A DNA stretch of 64,000 bases, taken from positions 2,108,001-2,172,000 of the forward strand of contig NZ_CP010817.1 in assembly GCF_000833025.1 (NCBI RefSeq). Reading direction: 5' to 3'. Source of the stretch: Myroides profundi. GTDB lineage: Bacteria; Bacteroidota; Bacteroidia; Flavobacteriales; Flavobacteriaceae. A model generated the notes under the pieces. It was not told the DNA's origin and ran no database searches. It saw only the letters and a program-made list of their open reading frames with translations. This document shows, in pieces, positions 37,110 to 47,418 of the stretch. Position numbers and translations under genes: made by a program. Within the stretch, counting starts at the first letter, position 1; every line of letters begins with the position of its first letter.

Positions 37110-40100
37110 TTAGAAATTAAGTTGTACCCCAAAAGAGATAATTTTGGAGAATGGAAAACTTTGTGCATTAGTGCGCTTACGAGCAGAGTTTGGACTATTA
37201 AAGTCAAAAGAATTACTAGCTGCTTCAGGATCGATATAATCCGTTAAATTAGTAAATGTAAACAGGTTCTCACCACTTACATAGATTCTTACTTTATCCA
37301 TCTTTACTCTCTTTACTAAATCCTGTGGAAGAGAATATCCTAATGTAATATTCTTTAGACGTAAATAAGAAATATCTTGTAAGTAACGATCATTCTGTAC
37401 ACCTAACTGTCTATTACTTCCTAATGATGTATATCCTACTAGACGTGGAAAATAGGCATCTGTATTCTCTGGAGTCCAAATATCATTCGCTAAATCTTGA
37501 CGAATAAATGAATTATATGGTCTGTTATAAGGTCCCCAGAACATTCTACTATCCGTATCAGGATACCAATCTTGTTTTCCTACTCCTTGGAAGAATGCAG
37601 AAAAATCAATTCCTTTCCAATCAAATGCTAAGCGGAAATTATACTGATACCTAGGAGCTGTATTTCCAATCTTACGCATATCTCCATGATTTTCTAAAGT
37701 ATTTGCTCCTTCACTTACTATACCATCTCCATTTAAATCCTTAAACATAACATCTCCAGGTTGTAGTCCTCCATTGGCTATGATATGAGCAGATACACGA
37801 GATTGATCTGCATGATTAGCGATTTGCTCTGGACTAGAGAACAATCCTTCTACTGAATATCCCCAAATCTCTCCTAATTCCATACCTACATAATAATCTG
37901 TCAGTAATCCTGTAGGGTTATCAAAGCGCGTAATCTTGGTCTTAGAATCAGATAAACCTGCTGATACAGAATAATTAAAATCACTACCTGCTAATTTAAA
38001 CGAGTCATTATATCCTACAGATACTTCAAACCCCTTAGTTCGTAGATCAGCGGCATTTTCGCGTGGAGAATCTGTTCCTAATACACCTGGTAGTGTTCTT
38101 CCTTTAGTTAACATCCCATCTATATCCTTTTGAAAATAATCAAAACTAACATTCAGTTTGTTTTGGAAGAAACCTAAATCAAAACCGATATCAGAAGTAG
38201 CTACTGTCTCCCAAGTAATATCTCTTGGGTTTAAAGAAGGGGCTTGCATATACTCTAACAATGCTCCATCTAATGCATACCCTTTATCAATAGCTTTATT
38301 CAATGTTGGAATATAAGCATAAGCACCTATAGCTTGGTTACCTAACTCTCCATAAGAAGCGCGTATCTTAAATTGGTTCCAAAAACCGAAAGTGCGTTTA
38401 AAGAAAGGTTCATTCGCTACATTCCATCCCAAAGAAACAGAGGGAAAGAATTGCCATCTCTGTTCACTAGGGAATTTAGACGTCGCATCATATCGACCAT
38501 TAAGCTCTAAAAGATACTTCCCTGCATAATCATAAGAGAATCGATAAAAATACCCTCTTAAAGCCCATTCATAAGCACTACCAACTACAGTAGGATTAGA
38601 AGATCCTAAACCTAGATTATCTAAATCATCAGAGATTAGGTTCTGAATACTCATGATTCTGTTATCATTTTTAAAATATTCTTGGTTATATCCTGCCATG
38701 AAATCAAAATTATGATCTCCAAAGTCTAAACGATATTGTCCATAAATATTTAGAGCATTGTAATCCTCTATGGTCTCATTTACATTCAATTTATTCTCTC
38801 CAAAGTATTGGATCTGATTTGGAAGAATAGAATATGGAATTAAAGTAGAACGTTCGTTAATATCTCTAGTATTCTTCTTGTAAGCATAACTAGCGTGAAC
38901 GTCTAAGTTTTTGAGTGGTTTAAAATGAAATGCATTAATCGTCGAAAACTCATCTCTTACAGCAGTTCTATTTGACTTACCATGTAGTAAAGACGCAAAA
39001 TATCCATCTCCGATAGTGTAATTATTTAACTCAGTACGCCATAGCGCTCCTCCATCAGGATTCACTGGAACATAAGAAGGTAAAGCGTGTACCAACATTT
39101 CACTTGTCCATGGATCTCTCCATCCATACTGTGTTCCTCCATGTACTAAGTCAGAAGATTTAAAATACTGATTGTTTGTACTAAAACTAATCCAATCATT
39201 AATTTTAATATCAAATTTAGCTCTTAAGTTATTTTTCTTATACTTATCATCCTGTACTTTCAATAATCCATCTGCAGAATAGTTTCTATACGAAAAATAA
39301 CCTTTGACCTTTTCGCTTCCCCCAGAAATACTGATATCATTGATATAAGAATATCGCGTATCTTTCCAGAAGTAATTCCACCAATCTGTACTACCATAAT
39401 GTACATATTGATCACGACCATTTCTATTTTGGATTTCAACACGAGCTAATGCAGGATTCTCTGAGACTGCTTTTAATTGTTCATAATCATATTCGTTATA
39501 CCCTGTATAACTTCGCCCACTACCTGTAATAAAAGCTTGGTCAACAATCTTAGCCGCTAAATAAGGATCAGTTACAAAATCTGTATTTTGCGTTTGAGAA
39601 AGTATATTCATCGTAGAGTTAACACTTACCTTTATTTCTCCTACACCTGGGTTCTTTGTTTTGACAAGCACTACCCCAAAGGCACCTCTAGCACCATATA
39701 CTGCAGCAGCACCAGCATCTTTTAATACACTTATGCTTTCGATATCATCTGGATTGATATTAGAAAGGCTTCCTTCTACTCCATCAATTAATACTAACGG
39801 TCCACCTCCATTAACAGAGTTAAATCCCCTAATATTAATATTCGCTTCTGCATCTTCTTTACCACTTGAATTGGTAATGTTTAAACCTGGTGTAGTTCCT
39901 TGTAAAGCAGACACAGCGTTAGAAAGAGGCCTATTTTTTAAAGCTCTAGTATCTACTTCTGTTACAGAGGTAGTAATATTCTGTTTCTTTTTGTCTCCAT
40001 AACCAATAGCCACAAGTGTGATGTCTTCTAAATGTGTGTTGAATTGGTCATTCTTTACTGTAATTACCCCATTGGTATAATTCACTGTATACCCCGTCTG

Positions 40101-40367
40101 CATAGCGATTACTTCTAGTATATCCTGAAGTCTAGCAGCCTTGCCTTCATAAGCGATTAAAGGAGTCTCTTTTAAAGTAGAATCCTCAATGTTCACCTTA
40201 GCAGCAACTTTGCTCGCTAATTCTGTTACTACTTTTCCTAAAGTCTCATCCTGTTCTATGACAATAGAAATAAGTGGAGAACTTACTGGTGGTTTACTTT
40301 CTTGAGCGACAAGAAAACCTGAATAAAATAGGAATGCTATGTAGCAACAGACCTTAAATTTCTTCAT
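37110..40367 (-). CDS. SusC/RagA-family TonB-dependent transporter with STN domain
   Basis: A 1085-residue receptor. After a signal peptide (YSGFLVAQ) comes an STN domain (about 30-105: IVIEQDETLGKVVTELA, LQDILEVIAMQTGYTVNY), then the plug (LKNRPLSNAVSALQGTTPGLNI, INIRGFNS, VLKDAGAAAVYGARGAFGV) and barrel. STN domains signal to FecR-type anti-sigma factors, but no fecR or ECF sigma gene is adjacent, so a partner must be elsewhere or signalling is lost. The operon with EEP enzymes suggests import of phosphodiester-containing material such as nucleic acid or phospholipid fragments; this is inference. Confidence 0.97.
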   Translation of the reverse strand: MKKFKVCCYIAFLFYSGFLVAQESKPPVSSPLISIVIEQDETLGKVVTELASKVAAKVNIEDSTLKETPLIAYEGKAARLQDILEVIAMQTGYTVNYTNGVITVKNDQFNTHLEDITLVAIGYGDKKKQNITTSVTEVDTRALKNRPLSNAVSALQGTTPGLNITNSSGKEDAEANINIRGFNSVNGGGPLVLIDGVEGSLSNINPDDIESISVLKDAGAAAVYGARGAFGVVLVKTKNPGVGEIKVSVNSTMNILSQTQNTDFVTDPYLAAKIVDQAFITGSGRSYTGYNEYDYEQLKAVSENPALARVEIQNRNGRDQYVHYGSTDWWNYFWKDTRYSYINDISISGGSEKVKGYFSYRNYSADGLLKVQDDKYKKNNLRAKFDIKINDWISFSTNNQYFKSSDLVHGGTQYGWRDPWTSEMLVHALPSYVPVNPDGGALWRTELNNYTIGDGYFASLLHGKSNRTAVRDEFSTINAFHFKPLKNLDVHASYAYKKNTRDINERSTLIPYSILPNQIQYFGENKLNVNETIEDYNALNIYGQYRLDFGDHNFDFMAGYNQEYFKNDNRIMSIQNLISDDLDNLGLGSSNPTVVGSAYEWALRGYFYRFSYDYAGKYLLELNGRYDATSKFPSEQRWQFFPSVSLGWNVANEPFFKRTFGFWNQFKIRASYGELGNQAIGAYAYIPTLNKAIDKGYALDGALLEYMQAPSLNPRDITWETVATSDIGFDLGFFQNKLNVSFDYFQKDIDGMLTKGRTLPGVLGTDSPRENAADLRTKGFEVSVGYNDSFKLAGSDFNYSVSAGLSDSKTKITRFDNPTGLLTDYYVGMELGEIWGYSVEGLFSSPEQIANHADQSRVSAHIIANGGLQPGDVMFKDLNGDGIVSEGANTLENHGDMRKIGNTAPRYQYNFRLAFDWKGIDFSAFFQGVGKQDWYPDTDSRMFWGPYNRPYNSFIRQDLANDIWTPENTDAYFPRLVGYTSLGSNRQLGVQNDRYLQDISYLRLKNITLGYSLPQDLVKRVKMDKVRIYVSGENLFTFTNLTDYIDPEAASNSFDFNSPNSARKRTNAQSFPFSKIISFGVQLNF

Positions 40368-41054
40368 AATTACAAATGTTTAGTTTTTATGTTCTAAACG
40401 TACTGCCAATCACTCTTTAGCTTGCATTGTAAAGAATTAAATAAACATTAAGTAATTACTACAAAACAACAATCCCTTAATCTATGTAAAACAATAAGAT
40501 AACAATAGTAAAATGCCTATAAACTTATATAAATCAAATATCACCTTAGGATTATTTCTTTTAAACTCTTTGAAAACATAACATTCAAATAGAGCATAAT
40601 ACCTCAACAAATAGTTGTATTTTCACTAATTAAATCACTGTATTTATGAAGTAAATTATTGTGTTAAAGATGACTTTCATTTTCAATAAATAGATAAGCC
40701 TTACATCATAAAAGAGAATTAGAACTTTACTTATCTTACTAAAGGCTTTATCTTTCTTAAGTAAGTGTACAATATTCAAGAAGAAATAAAGTTGTATTCT
40801 ATTTACCTATGTTTAACCTTTCTCTATTATTAACCTTGTGATAACATTGAAAAGTTTAATCAATACTGCAATTTCATTGCACAAAATAAGAAAGTCCCTA
40901 AAAAATTATCAACTTTCAATATTTCCCCTTATCATTAATGATAGATAACTGATTTTTTATCACATCTATTATATTATCAATAAATACCCCATCTTAACCC
41001 TTTGATAACATAGCAGTAACTCATAGGTCATAATCACATAGGTACTTTGTCTCA
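40368..41054. promoter_or_regulatory. Divergent control region between SusC and pstS
   Basis: 687 AT-rich bases with no gene. Two 18-bp direct repeats, TTAACCTTGTGATAACAT (40830-40847) and TTAACCCTTTGATAACAT (40994-41011), match at 16 of 18 positions. The second lies 44 bases before the pstS start. They could be regulator sites for the phosphate genes. I see no RNA element. Confidence 0.5.
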
Positions 41055-41918
41055 ATGAAAAAACACTATTTATCTATGAGAAAAAGTCTAGTTATTTTTT
41101 CTTCTTTATTATTACTTTCTTGTGGAAACAAGGATCATTCTATCAAGATGAAAGGTTCTGACACAGAGGTAAATTTAGCAGTAAACCTAGCAGAGAAATA
41201 CACTCTAATAGATTCTGACTTTAGTATTGCTATTTCTGGTGGTGGTTCAGGTATTGGTATTACCTCTTTACTAAATGGTCAAGCTGACATCGCTAATTCT
41301 TCTCGCCCTTTATCAGACAAAGAGATTGCACAGTTCGAAAACAAGAATATAAAGCTTCGTACTGTCATATTTGCTGAAGATGCTACTGCCTTTGTAGTAC
41401 ATAAGGATCTACCTATAGAAGAAATAGATCTTGAAACTTTAGCTAAAATAATGAAAGGAGAAATCACCAATTGGAAAGAACTTACTTCTGTAGACCTACC
41501 TATTAATATCTATGGTCGTCAAAGTAGCTCAGGTACTCACTCCTTTATTAAGAAAAAGCTAAAGATAGAGTTTTCTAATGCAGCTAAAGAAATGACAGGA
41601 AATGCTCAAATCTTAGAAGGTATTAAAACGGACAAATCTGGGATAGGCTATGTAGGTGCAGGTTATATCTCTCACGAGACAGCTACTAATCCTACTGTAA
41701 AGATATTGAGTATTAAAGAAACTCCTACTTCACAAGCTTATTCTCCTATAGACTCCAATGCAATCAATAACAGTCTATACTTCTTCCAGAGACCACTGTA
41801 TCAGTTCATCTTAGAAGATTCGTGGGAAAAGGTAAAACCATTCATTGACTTTGAAAACGGAGAGATCGGAAAACAACTGATCAAAGAACACGGTTATTAT
41901 ATAATAGAACGACCATAA
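41055..41918 (+). CDS. pstS: Phosphate ABC transporter, substrate-binding lipoprotein
   Basis: A 287-residue periplasmic binding protein with lipobox SLLLLSC. PstS-like features: KGSDTEVNLAVNLAEKY, SGGGSGIGITSLLNGQADIANSSRPLS and the phosphate loop YGRQSSSGTHSF. It captures phosphate for PstCAB. The first ATG (41055) is used; a second Met at residue 8 would also give a working signal. It is one base before pstC. Confidence 0.95.
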   Translation: MKKHYLSMRKSLVIFSSLLLLSCGNKDHSIKMKGSDTEVNLAVNLAEKYTLIDSDFSIAISGGGSGIGITSLLNGQADIANSSRPLSDKEIAQFENKNIKLRTVIFAEDATAFVVHKDLPIEEIDLETLAKIMKGEITNWKELTSVDLPINIYGRQSSSGTHSFIKKKLKIEFSNAAKEMTGNAQILEGIKTDKSGIGYVGAGYISHETATNPTVKILSIKETPTSQAYSPIDSNAINNSLYFFQRPLYQFILEDSWEKVKPFIDFENGEIGKQLIKEHGYYIIERP

Positions 41919-41919
41919 T

Positions 41920-42810
41920 ATGAAATATAACGTTAGAATAGGATTAGATGTTACTTTTAAATACATCTTTAAAGCGACTGGTCTTTTAGTGCTTTGTTTA
42001 TTAGGAGGAATATTAGCCATGTTAATATACAATTCTATTTCCTTCTTTATGGATGTAAAGCCCCTTGACTTTATCACAGGGATGGAATGGAATCCTACAG
42101 CAAAGAACCCTGTATATGGAATGCTTCCTCTTATACTAAGTACTACCATAGTAACCTTAGGAGCGATGCTTATCGCTATTCCTCTAGGAATAGGTACAGC
42201 TGCTTTTATATCTGAATATGCTGGTACACGACTAAAGAATATTTTAAAACCAGCTATAGAAATGTTAGCTGCGGTTCCTTCAGTAGTTATTGGTTTCTTA
42301 GGAATCGTAGTGGTAAGCCCTGGCTTAGCTGATATGGCAGGTTTACCTAATGGTCTTAATGCCCTAAATGGAGCTATCTTACTAGCGATAATGGCACTAC
42401 CTACTATTATTACGATTGCAGAAGATGCTATACATGCAGTACCCAAAACATATAAAGAAGCAAGCTATGGTGTAGGCGCTACTAAATGGCAGACTCTTCG
42501 CAAAGTAATCCTTCCGGCAGCAGCTCCAGGTATTATCTCGGCAGTCATGTTAGGAGTAGGTAGAGCCATCGGAGAGACCATGACTGTACTTATGGCAACA
42601 GGTAATGCAGCGTTAATCCCTACTGGATTCTTTGATTCTGTAAAAACAATGACAGCGACTATCGCTATCGAAATGGGGGAAGTTCCTTATCAGACAACAC
42701 ACTACTATGGGCTATATGCTCTAGCGACAGTCTTGTTCTTCATGACACTTATCGCAAACCTAGTAGGAGAATATTTTATAAATAGATTAAGAAAATACCA
42801 TGCAGCATAA
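41920..42810 (+). CDS. pstC: Phosphate ABC transporter permease
   Basis: A 296-residue inner-membrane protein with six predicted segments and the permease coupling motif EASYGVGATKWQTLRKVILPAAAPGI. The segment VGRAIGETMTVLMATGN is typical of PstC. It overlaps pstA by 11 bases. Confidence 0.95.
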   Translation: MKYNVRIGLDVTFKYIFKATGLLVLCLLGGILAMLIYNSISFFMDVKPLDFITGMEWNPTAKNPVYGMLPLILSTTIVTLGAMLIAIPLGIGTAAFISEYAGTRLKNILKPAIEMLAAVPSVVIGFLGIVVVSPGLADMAGLPNGLNALNGAILLAIMALPTIITIAEDAIHAVPKTYKEASYGVGATKWQTLRKVILPAAAPGIISAVMLGVGRAIGETMTVLMATGNAALIPTGFFDSVKTMTATIAIEMGEVPYQTTHYYGLYALATVLFFMTLIANLVGEYFINRLRKYHAA

Positions 42811-43657
42811 TAAACTAAAACTATCCTCTATCATAGAATGGGGAACATTAGTAGGAACCACTCTTATCGTGTGCTTTTTCCTTGTTGTAATCATCCTAGA
42901 GATTGTGACAAAAGGAATGGGAAGTTTATCTTGGGAGTTTATCTCTACTATTCCTAAAGAAGGAATGACTAAGGGAGGTATTCTTACACCGATTATAGGT
43001 ACAGTGCTTATTACCCTTATCACGGCTTTATTCAGTATTCCATTCGGTGTATTCTGTGCGATCTACTTAAATGAATATGCAGAAAACAACTGGCTGACAA
43101 GAACGATTAGAGCAGCTATACGTAATTTATCAGGTGTTCCTTCTATTATCTATGGACTATTCGGATTAGCCTTATTTGTTCAGACGCTATCTCTAGGAAC
43201 TTCTTTACTAGCTGCAGGATTAACATTAGGACTATTATCACTTCCATATATTATCACAACTACAGAAGAGGCATTAATGCAAATACCAAATAGTACGAGA
43301 GAAGCAGCACTAGCAGTAGGAGCTACTAAATTTGAGACTATTAAAGATGTGGTGATCCCTTCTGCTGTACCGGGTATTCTAACAGGTGTAGTACTAACAC
43401 TATCAAGAGCAGCTGGAGAGACAGCTCCCATCTTATTCACAGGGGCAGCGTTTTATATCAGTGATACGAATGGATACCTAAACCAGGAGTTTATGGCTCT
43501 GCCTTATCACTTATATATGCTATCGACGCAACATCAGTCAATAGAAGAAGTAAGACCTATTGCTTATGGAACAGCATTAGTGTTGATTATCGTAGTGTTC
43601 CTATTAAACTTAAGCGCATTTTATATCCGTTATAAATTCAGAAAAAATGAAAACTAA
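42800..43657 (+). CDS. pstA: Phosphate ABC transporter permease
   Basis: A 285-residue inner-membrane protein with the coupling motif EAALAVGATKFETIKDVVIPSAVPGI and the PstA segment SRAAGETAPILFTGAAF. It forms the transport channel with PstC. It overlaps its neighbours by 11 bases on both sides. Confidence 0.95.
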   Translation: MQHNKLKLSSIIEWGTLVGTTLIVCFFLVVIILEIVTKGMGSLSWEFISTIPKEGMTKGGILTPIIGTVLITLITALFSIPFGVFCAIYLNEYAENNWLTRTIRAAIRNLSGVPSIIYGLFGLALFVQTLSLGTSLLAAGLTLGLLSLPYIITTTEEALMQIPNSTREAALAVGATKFETIKDVVIPSAVPGILTGVVLTLSRAAGETAPILFTGAAFYISDTNGYLNQEFMALPYHLYMLSTQHQSIEEVRPIAYGTALVLIIVVFLLNLSAFYIRYKFRKNEN

Positions 43658-44393
43658 ATTATCTGCTGAGAACTTAAATATTAGCTTTGGAAGCAAACAA
43701 GTTTTAAAAAATGTAAGTGTAGAATTCGAAGAAAATAAAATAACTGCCCTTATCGGACCTTCTGGTTGTGGTAAGAGTACTTTACTAAGAAGCTTTAACC
43801 GTATGCACGACTTAGTTCCCTATGCTAAAATAAATGGAACTATCAAGTTAGAAGATATGGATATTTATTCTAAGACTATACCTGTAACGGAGATTAGAAA
43901 GCGCATCGGGATGGTATTCCAAAAAGCGAATCCTTTTCCAAAAAGCATCTATGACAATATCGCTTATGGGTTAAAGATCAATAATCTCCCTCATGATAAA
44001 AGTGTAATCGAAAAAGCATTAACGGAAGCCTTCTTATGGGATGAAGTAAAAGATGATTTAAAGATGCCAGCTCATCGCTTATCAGGAGGACAACAACAAC
44101 GTCTGTGTATCGCAAGAGCTGTAGCGCTTCGTCCAGAAGTAATCTTAATGGATGAACCGTGTTCTGCACTTGACCCTGTAAGTACAATTAAAATCGAGGA
44201 ACTTATTCTTCATTTAAAAGAGAAATATACAATCGCTATTGTAACACATAATATGCAACAAGCACAGCGTATCGCTGATCAAACTTACTTTATGTATCTA
44301 GGTGAAGTAAAAGAAAGCGGTTTGACACAAGATATCTTTGAGAATCCTAAACACGAAATGACTAAGAATTATATCAACGGTGTTTTCGGATAA
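43647..44393 (+). CDS. pstB: Phosphate ABC transporter ATP-binding protein
   Basis: A 248-residue ATPase with Walker A GPSGCGKST, PstB-type Q loop VFQKANPFPKSIYDNI, signature LSGGQQQR and Walker B VILMDEPCSALDP. Length and motifs fit PstB. No phoU follows; a terminator does, so the operon is pstSCAB only. Confidence 0.97.
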   Translation: MKTKLSAENLNISFGSKQVLKNVSVEFEENKITALIGPSGCGKSTLLRSFNRMHDLVPYAKINGTIKLEDMDIYSKTIPVTEIRKRIGMVFQKANPFPKSIYDNIAYGLKINNLPHDKSVIEKALTEAFLWDEVKDDLKMPAHRLSGGQQQRLCIARAVALRPEVILMDEPCSALDPVSTIKIEELILHLKEKYTIAIVTHNMQQAQRIADQTYFMYLGEVKESGLTQDIFENPKHEMTKNYINGVFG

Positions 44394-44458
44394 AAAATAA
44401 AAATGCCAAGTAGACCACTTACCTACTTCGTCATCAATAAGTCTGACTTATTAGAGTA

Positions 44459-44491
44459 AAAACGGATACCTTATAAGGGTATCCGTTTTTT
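44459..44491. terminator. Bidirectional intrinsic terminator
   Basis: AAAACGGATACC / GGGTATCCGTTTT form a strong stem with T-runs between pstB and the convergent dehydrogenase gene. Confidence 0.88.
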
Positions 44492-44496
44492 ATTAT

Positions 44497-45459
44497 TTAC
44501 AAGACTTCTGGATTAGCAATATGAAGTGGTCTACCCTTAATATAACTGATCACATTCTCGAAAGCTGTTCCGAAATATAATTCATAACTAGACTCTTCCA
44601 CATACCCTATATGAGGTGTGCATACAACATTATCAAAATGTAGTAACTCATAATTAGTATCATAGATAGGCTCTTGCTCATATACATCTACTCCGACTAA
44701 TAGTTTCTGCCCACTCTGAAGCACATTGAGCAATGCTCCGCGTTCGATTAGTTCTGCCCTAGCAGTATTCACTAGTACTGCATTCTCTTTCATTAGTCTT
44801 ATATCCTGTTCTTTCACGATACCATAAGTATCCTTATTCAATCTAAGGTTAACAGTGATAATATCTGCTGTACTAAAGAACTCTTCTTTAGTATCTGCAC
44901 TCATAAAACCATCTTCTACTGCCTTAGCTCTAGAGGACTCACTCCCCCACACTAATACTTTTGCATCAAAAGCCTTAGCATATTGGGCTAGCTTCTGCCC
45001 TATCTTACCATAGCCCCATATACCGACAGTCTTACCACTTACATTAGTACCAATATTGATTTGCCACTTCCCTTCTTTCATTCCCTGTATAGCCTGAGGG
45101 ATTTTCCTTATCGTATTTAAGATCAATGCCCACGTTAACTCACATGGTGCAATAGGAGATCCTATCCCTTCTGCTACTGCTACCTTATATTGCGTACAGA
45201 TATCTAGATTAAGGTGGTTTGATATCTTACCTGTCTGACTAATTAACTTTAGATTCGGTAACTTACTCAATAACTCTTCTGTTATCTCACTTCGCTCTCT
45301 TGTTAAAACTAAGATTTCTGTCTGTTGTAGCAAGTCTGCCAATTTAGAAATATCTTTTTCTGATTGGTGTAAGACAGTAACGTCTTGTCCTTTTAGTAGT
45401 TCGAAGCATTTTAAGTTCTTGATGACGTGTTGATAATCATCTAATATCGTTATTTTCAT
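44497..45459 (-). CDS. D-2-hydroxyacid dehydrogenase family protein
   Basis: A 320-residue NAD(P)-dependent oxidoreductase. It has the dinucleotide motif VGIWGYGKIGQKLAQYAKAF and the catalytic Arg, Glu and His in VNTARAEL, VDVYEQEP and CTPHIGYVEE. The family converts 2-hydroxy acids and 2-keto acids (such as D-3-phosphoglycerate or glyoxylate). The substrate cannot be told from the sequence, and the lack of an ACT domain makes it different from full-length SerA. Confidence 0.92.
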   Translation of the reverse strand: MKITILDDYQHVIKNLKCFELLKGQDVTVLHQSEKDISKLADLLQQTEILVLTRERSEITEELLSKLPNLKLISQTGKISNHLNLDICTQYKVAVAEGIGSPIAPCELTWALILNTIRKIPQAIQGMKEGKWQINIGTNVSGKTVGIWGYGKIGQKLAQYAKAFDAKVLVWGSESSRAKAVEDGFMSADTKEEFFSTADIITVNLRLNKDTYGIVKEQDIRLMKENAVLVNTARAELIERGALLNVLQSGQKLLVGVDVYEQEPIYDTNYELLHFDNVVCTPHIGYVEESSYELYFGTAFENVISYIKGRPLHIANPEVL

Positions 45460-45654
45460 TTCTGTTGAGTTTTATAGATTTACCCTGTAAATCATTTATT
45501 TTTAAAAGAGTAGAAAAACCATTAGATATACTCTCTTTTCGATAGGAAAAGTACAAAAAAGGAAAGTATATCTCTTCTATTATTAGAATATCTTAACGTT
45601 GTGTCTTATTCTACTTATTACTATATTGTTACCTATATTCTAATTGACTTAAGT

Positions 45655-46203
45655 ATGCTATTTACCCCTATAACGACCTCTTTAAAGAACAATAAACAAG
45701 TAACTATTCGCCTTGCAAGCTCAAATGATGCTAGTACATTATTAGATCTTATCAAACAATACTTAGACACCTCAGAGTATATTCCTATTACTAGTAGTGA
45801 TTTTAATAAGACTGTAGCAGAAATAGAAGCTTGGATTGAGAAACTAAATAGTGCTAATAATTCTATAATGTTAGTGGCAGAACATAATGGGCAACTAATA
45901 GGGAATTTAGATCTAACAGGGCATCATAGAAAGACACTACAGCATACAGCTATATTAGGAATGGGAATATTACTAGAATGGAGAAACACAGGGTTAGGCA
46001 CAGCATTACTAAACAGTGCAGTAGAATGGGCTAAAAGAAATAATACACTTGAGATACTTACATTAGAGGTCTATAGTGAGAATATAGCAGGAATAGCACT
46101 ATATCGAAAACAAGGATTTAAAGAAATAGGTATTATACCTAACTTTATTAAGGACAATGATAGGTACTATGATAATATGAGTATGTGGATGGCGTTGAGG
46201 TAG
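45655..46203 (+). CDS. GNAT-family N-acetyltransferase
   Basis: A 182-residue protein with the acetyl-CoA fold: VTIRLASSNDAS, LGMGILLEWRNTGLGTALLNSAVEWAK (the G-x-G loop is NTGLGTAL) and LEVYSENIAGIALYRKQGFKEIG. It resembles RimI/SpeG-like relatives; the substrate is unknown. The frame opens earlier at a GTG (45601), but ATG 45655 fits. It is convergent with the next gene with a gap of 3 bases. Confidence 0.88.
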   Translation: MLFTPITTSLKNNKQVTIRLASSNDASTLLDLIKQYLDTSEYIPITSSDFNKTVAEIEAWIEKLNSANNSIMLVAEHNGQLIGNLDLTGHHRKTLQHTAILGMGILLEWRNTGLGTALLNSAVEWAKRNNTLEILTLEVYSENIAGIALYRKQGFKEIGIIPNFIKDNDRYYDNMSMWMALR

Positions 46204-46206
46204 ATA

Positions 46207-47418
46207 CTATTCAGACTTTTTACTTAACCATTTATTCATTTGTTGGATCATTGTAGAGTAATCTACACAATCATAAGTCCTAAAGGATTCCCAATCTTCT
46301 ATTTCATCTTCTATGGCATAGTGTTCTCCTTCTTCATAAACACCTGTAATAATCTGTCTTTGTATCAATTCTTTTGCAAATTGTTTATCTACTATTCTAG
46401 GTAGACCACGTGTACAACTAAATTGATAAAAAGGTTTATAAAAAATTATTCCATCTAATCTGTCTTGATACAAGACTTTATCATCATCACCATAAGGATA
46501 ATCAAAGTGAGTTTGTCCAAAAGGAGTTCCTTTTAGAGTAAAACCAATAGGTTTATTTCCTGTCATTTCAAAAGCAGCATCCCATTTACCATCATTAGAT
46601 AATTCTATTTTGTGCCCTTTACCATATTCGGGACTTTTAGAGTTTTCTGATTCATAATTGTACCAGTTCAAAGCTACTATCTTTACTTGATGCCTATATT
46701 TTTCTTTTAAATAACCTCCAACAGTCTTTACTTTAAGATTACCAATGATATCATCTATTTTCTCAGCATGGGGTCTATTCTGTATGTACAAAGCTTTTTT
46801 ATGTCCATTAATTGGACGCTGCTTTTCATATAACTCTATAAAGTTGTAAGCCATAATACTATCTCGTGTATTTGACGTAGATAAATACTTCCGTTCAAAA
46901 TCTAAATACTTCTCTCTCGTCATTCCTTCCCATTCAAAAGCACAATCTGTAAAACCTATAGTTATCTTCTTTTGAGTACTTAAATCTTTATTTATATCAT
47001 AGATACCTTTTAGATATTTAATCATATTAAACTTATCCCACAGAGCATTATAATCAAGTTCTCTATATAATAAAACGAACTCCTTTTCGAACTCCTCTTG
47101 TTTATTATAATCTCCTTTAACAACAATGTTTCCCCTATTTGTTTGATTAACTACACCTACTTCTGTATATACATGACCGATTTCATTGATAAATCTATTA
47201 TCCTTTAATATCTCTAGAATCAAATCGTACTGTGTAGACTCTCTATGGTCACGCTCACCTAGAATAACAATATCATTAGTCTTAAATAGTTCAAAAATAT
47301 AATCTTTAGGGGATTGTTTTGACTCTTTTAAGAATTCATAATACTCTTGTACCGTATATTGTGCATAACAAAAAAATGGCAAGAAGAACAAGATGATATA
47401 AAACAATTGCCTGCTCAT
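46207..47418 (-). CDS. Secreted protein with ChaN/erythromycin-esterase-like fold
   Basis: A 403-residue protein with signal peptide (FFLPFFCYAQ). Near the start it has IVILGERDHRESTQYDLILEIL followed by VYTEVG. This pair, G-E-x-D/H-x and a later Glu, is the shared feature of the TraB/ChaN/erythromycin-esterase group of metal-dependent hydrolases. A second member is at the right edge of the window. The function and substrate are unknown; it is probably periplasmic. Confidence 0.7.
   Translation of the reverse strand: MSRQLFYIILFFLPFFCYAQYTVQEYYEFLKESKQSPKDYIFELFKTNDIVILGERDHRESTQYDLILEILKDNRFINEIGHVYTEVGVVNQTNRGNIVVKGDYNKQEEFEKEFVLLYRELDYNALWDKFNMIKYLKGIYDINKDLSTQKKITIGFTDCAFEWEGMTREKYLDFERKYLSTSNTRDSIMAYNFIELYEKQRPINGHKKALYIQNRPHAEKIDDIIGNLKVKTVGGYLKEKYRHQVKIVALNWYNYESENSKSPEYGKGHKIELSNDGKWDAAFEMTGNKPIGFTLKGTPFGQTHFDYPYGDDDKVLYQDRLDGIIFYKPFYQFSCTRGLPRIVDKQFAKELIQRQIITGVYEEGEHYAIEDEIEDWESFRTYDCVDYSTMIQQMNKWLSKKSE

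Noticed and set aside
41811..42446. Long minus-strand frame opposite pstC
   Set aside because: It mirrors the highly conserved pstC coding sequence and has no family features of its own.
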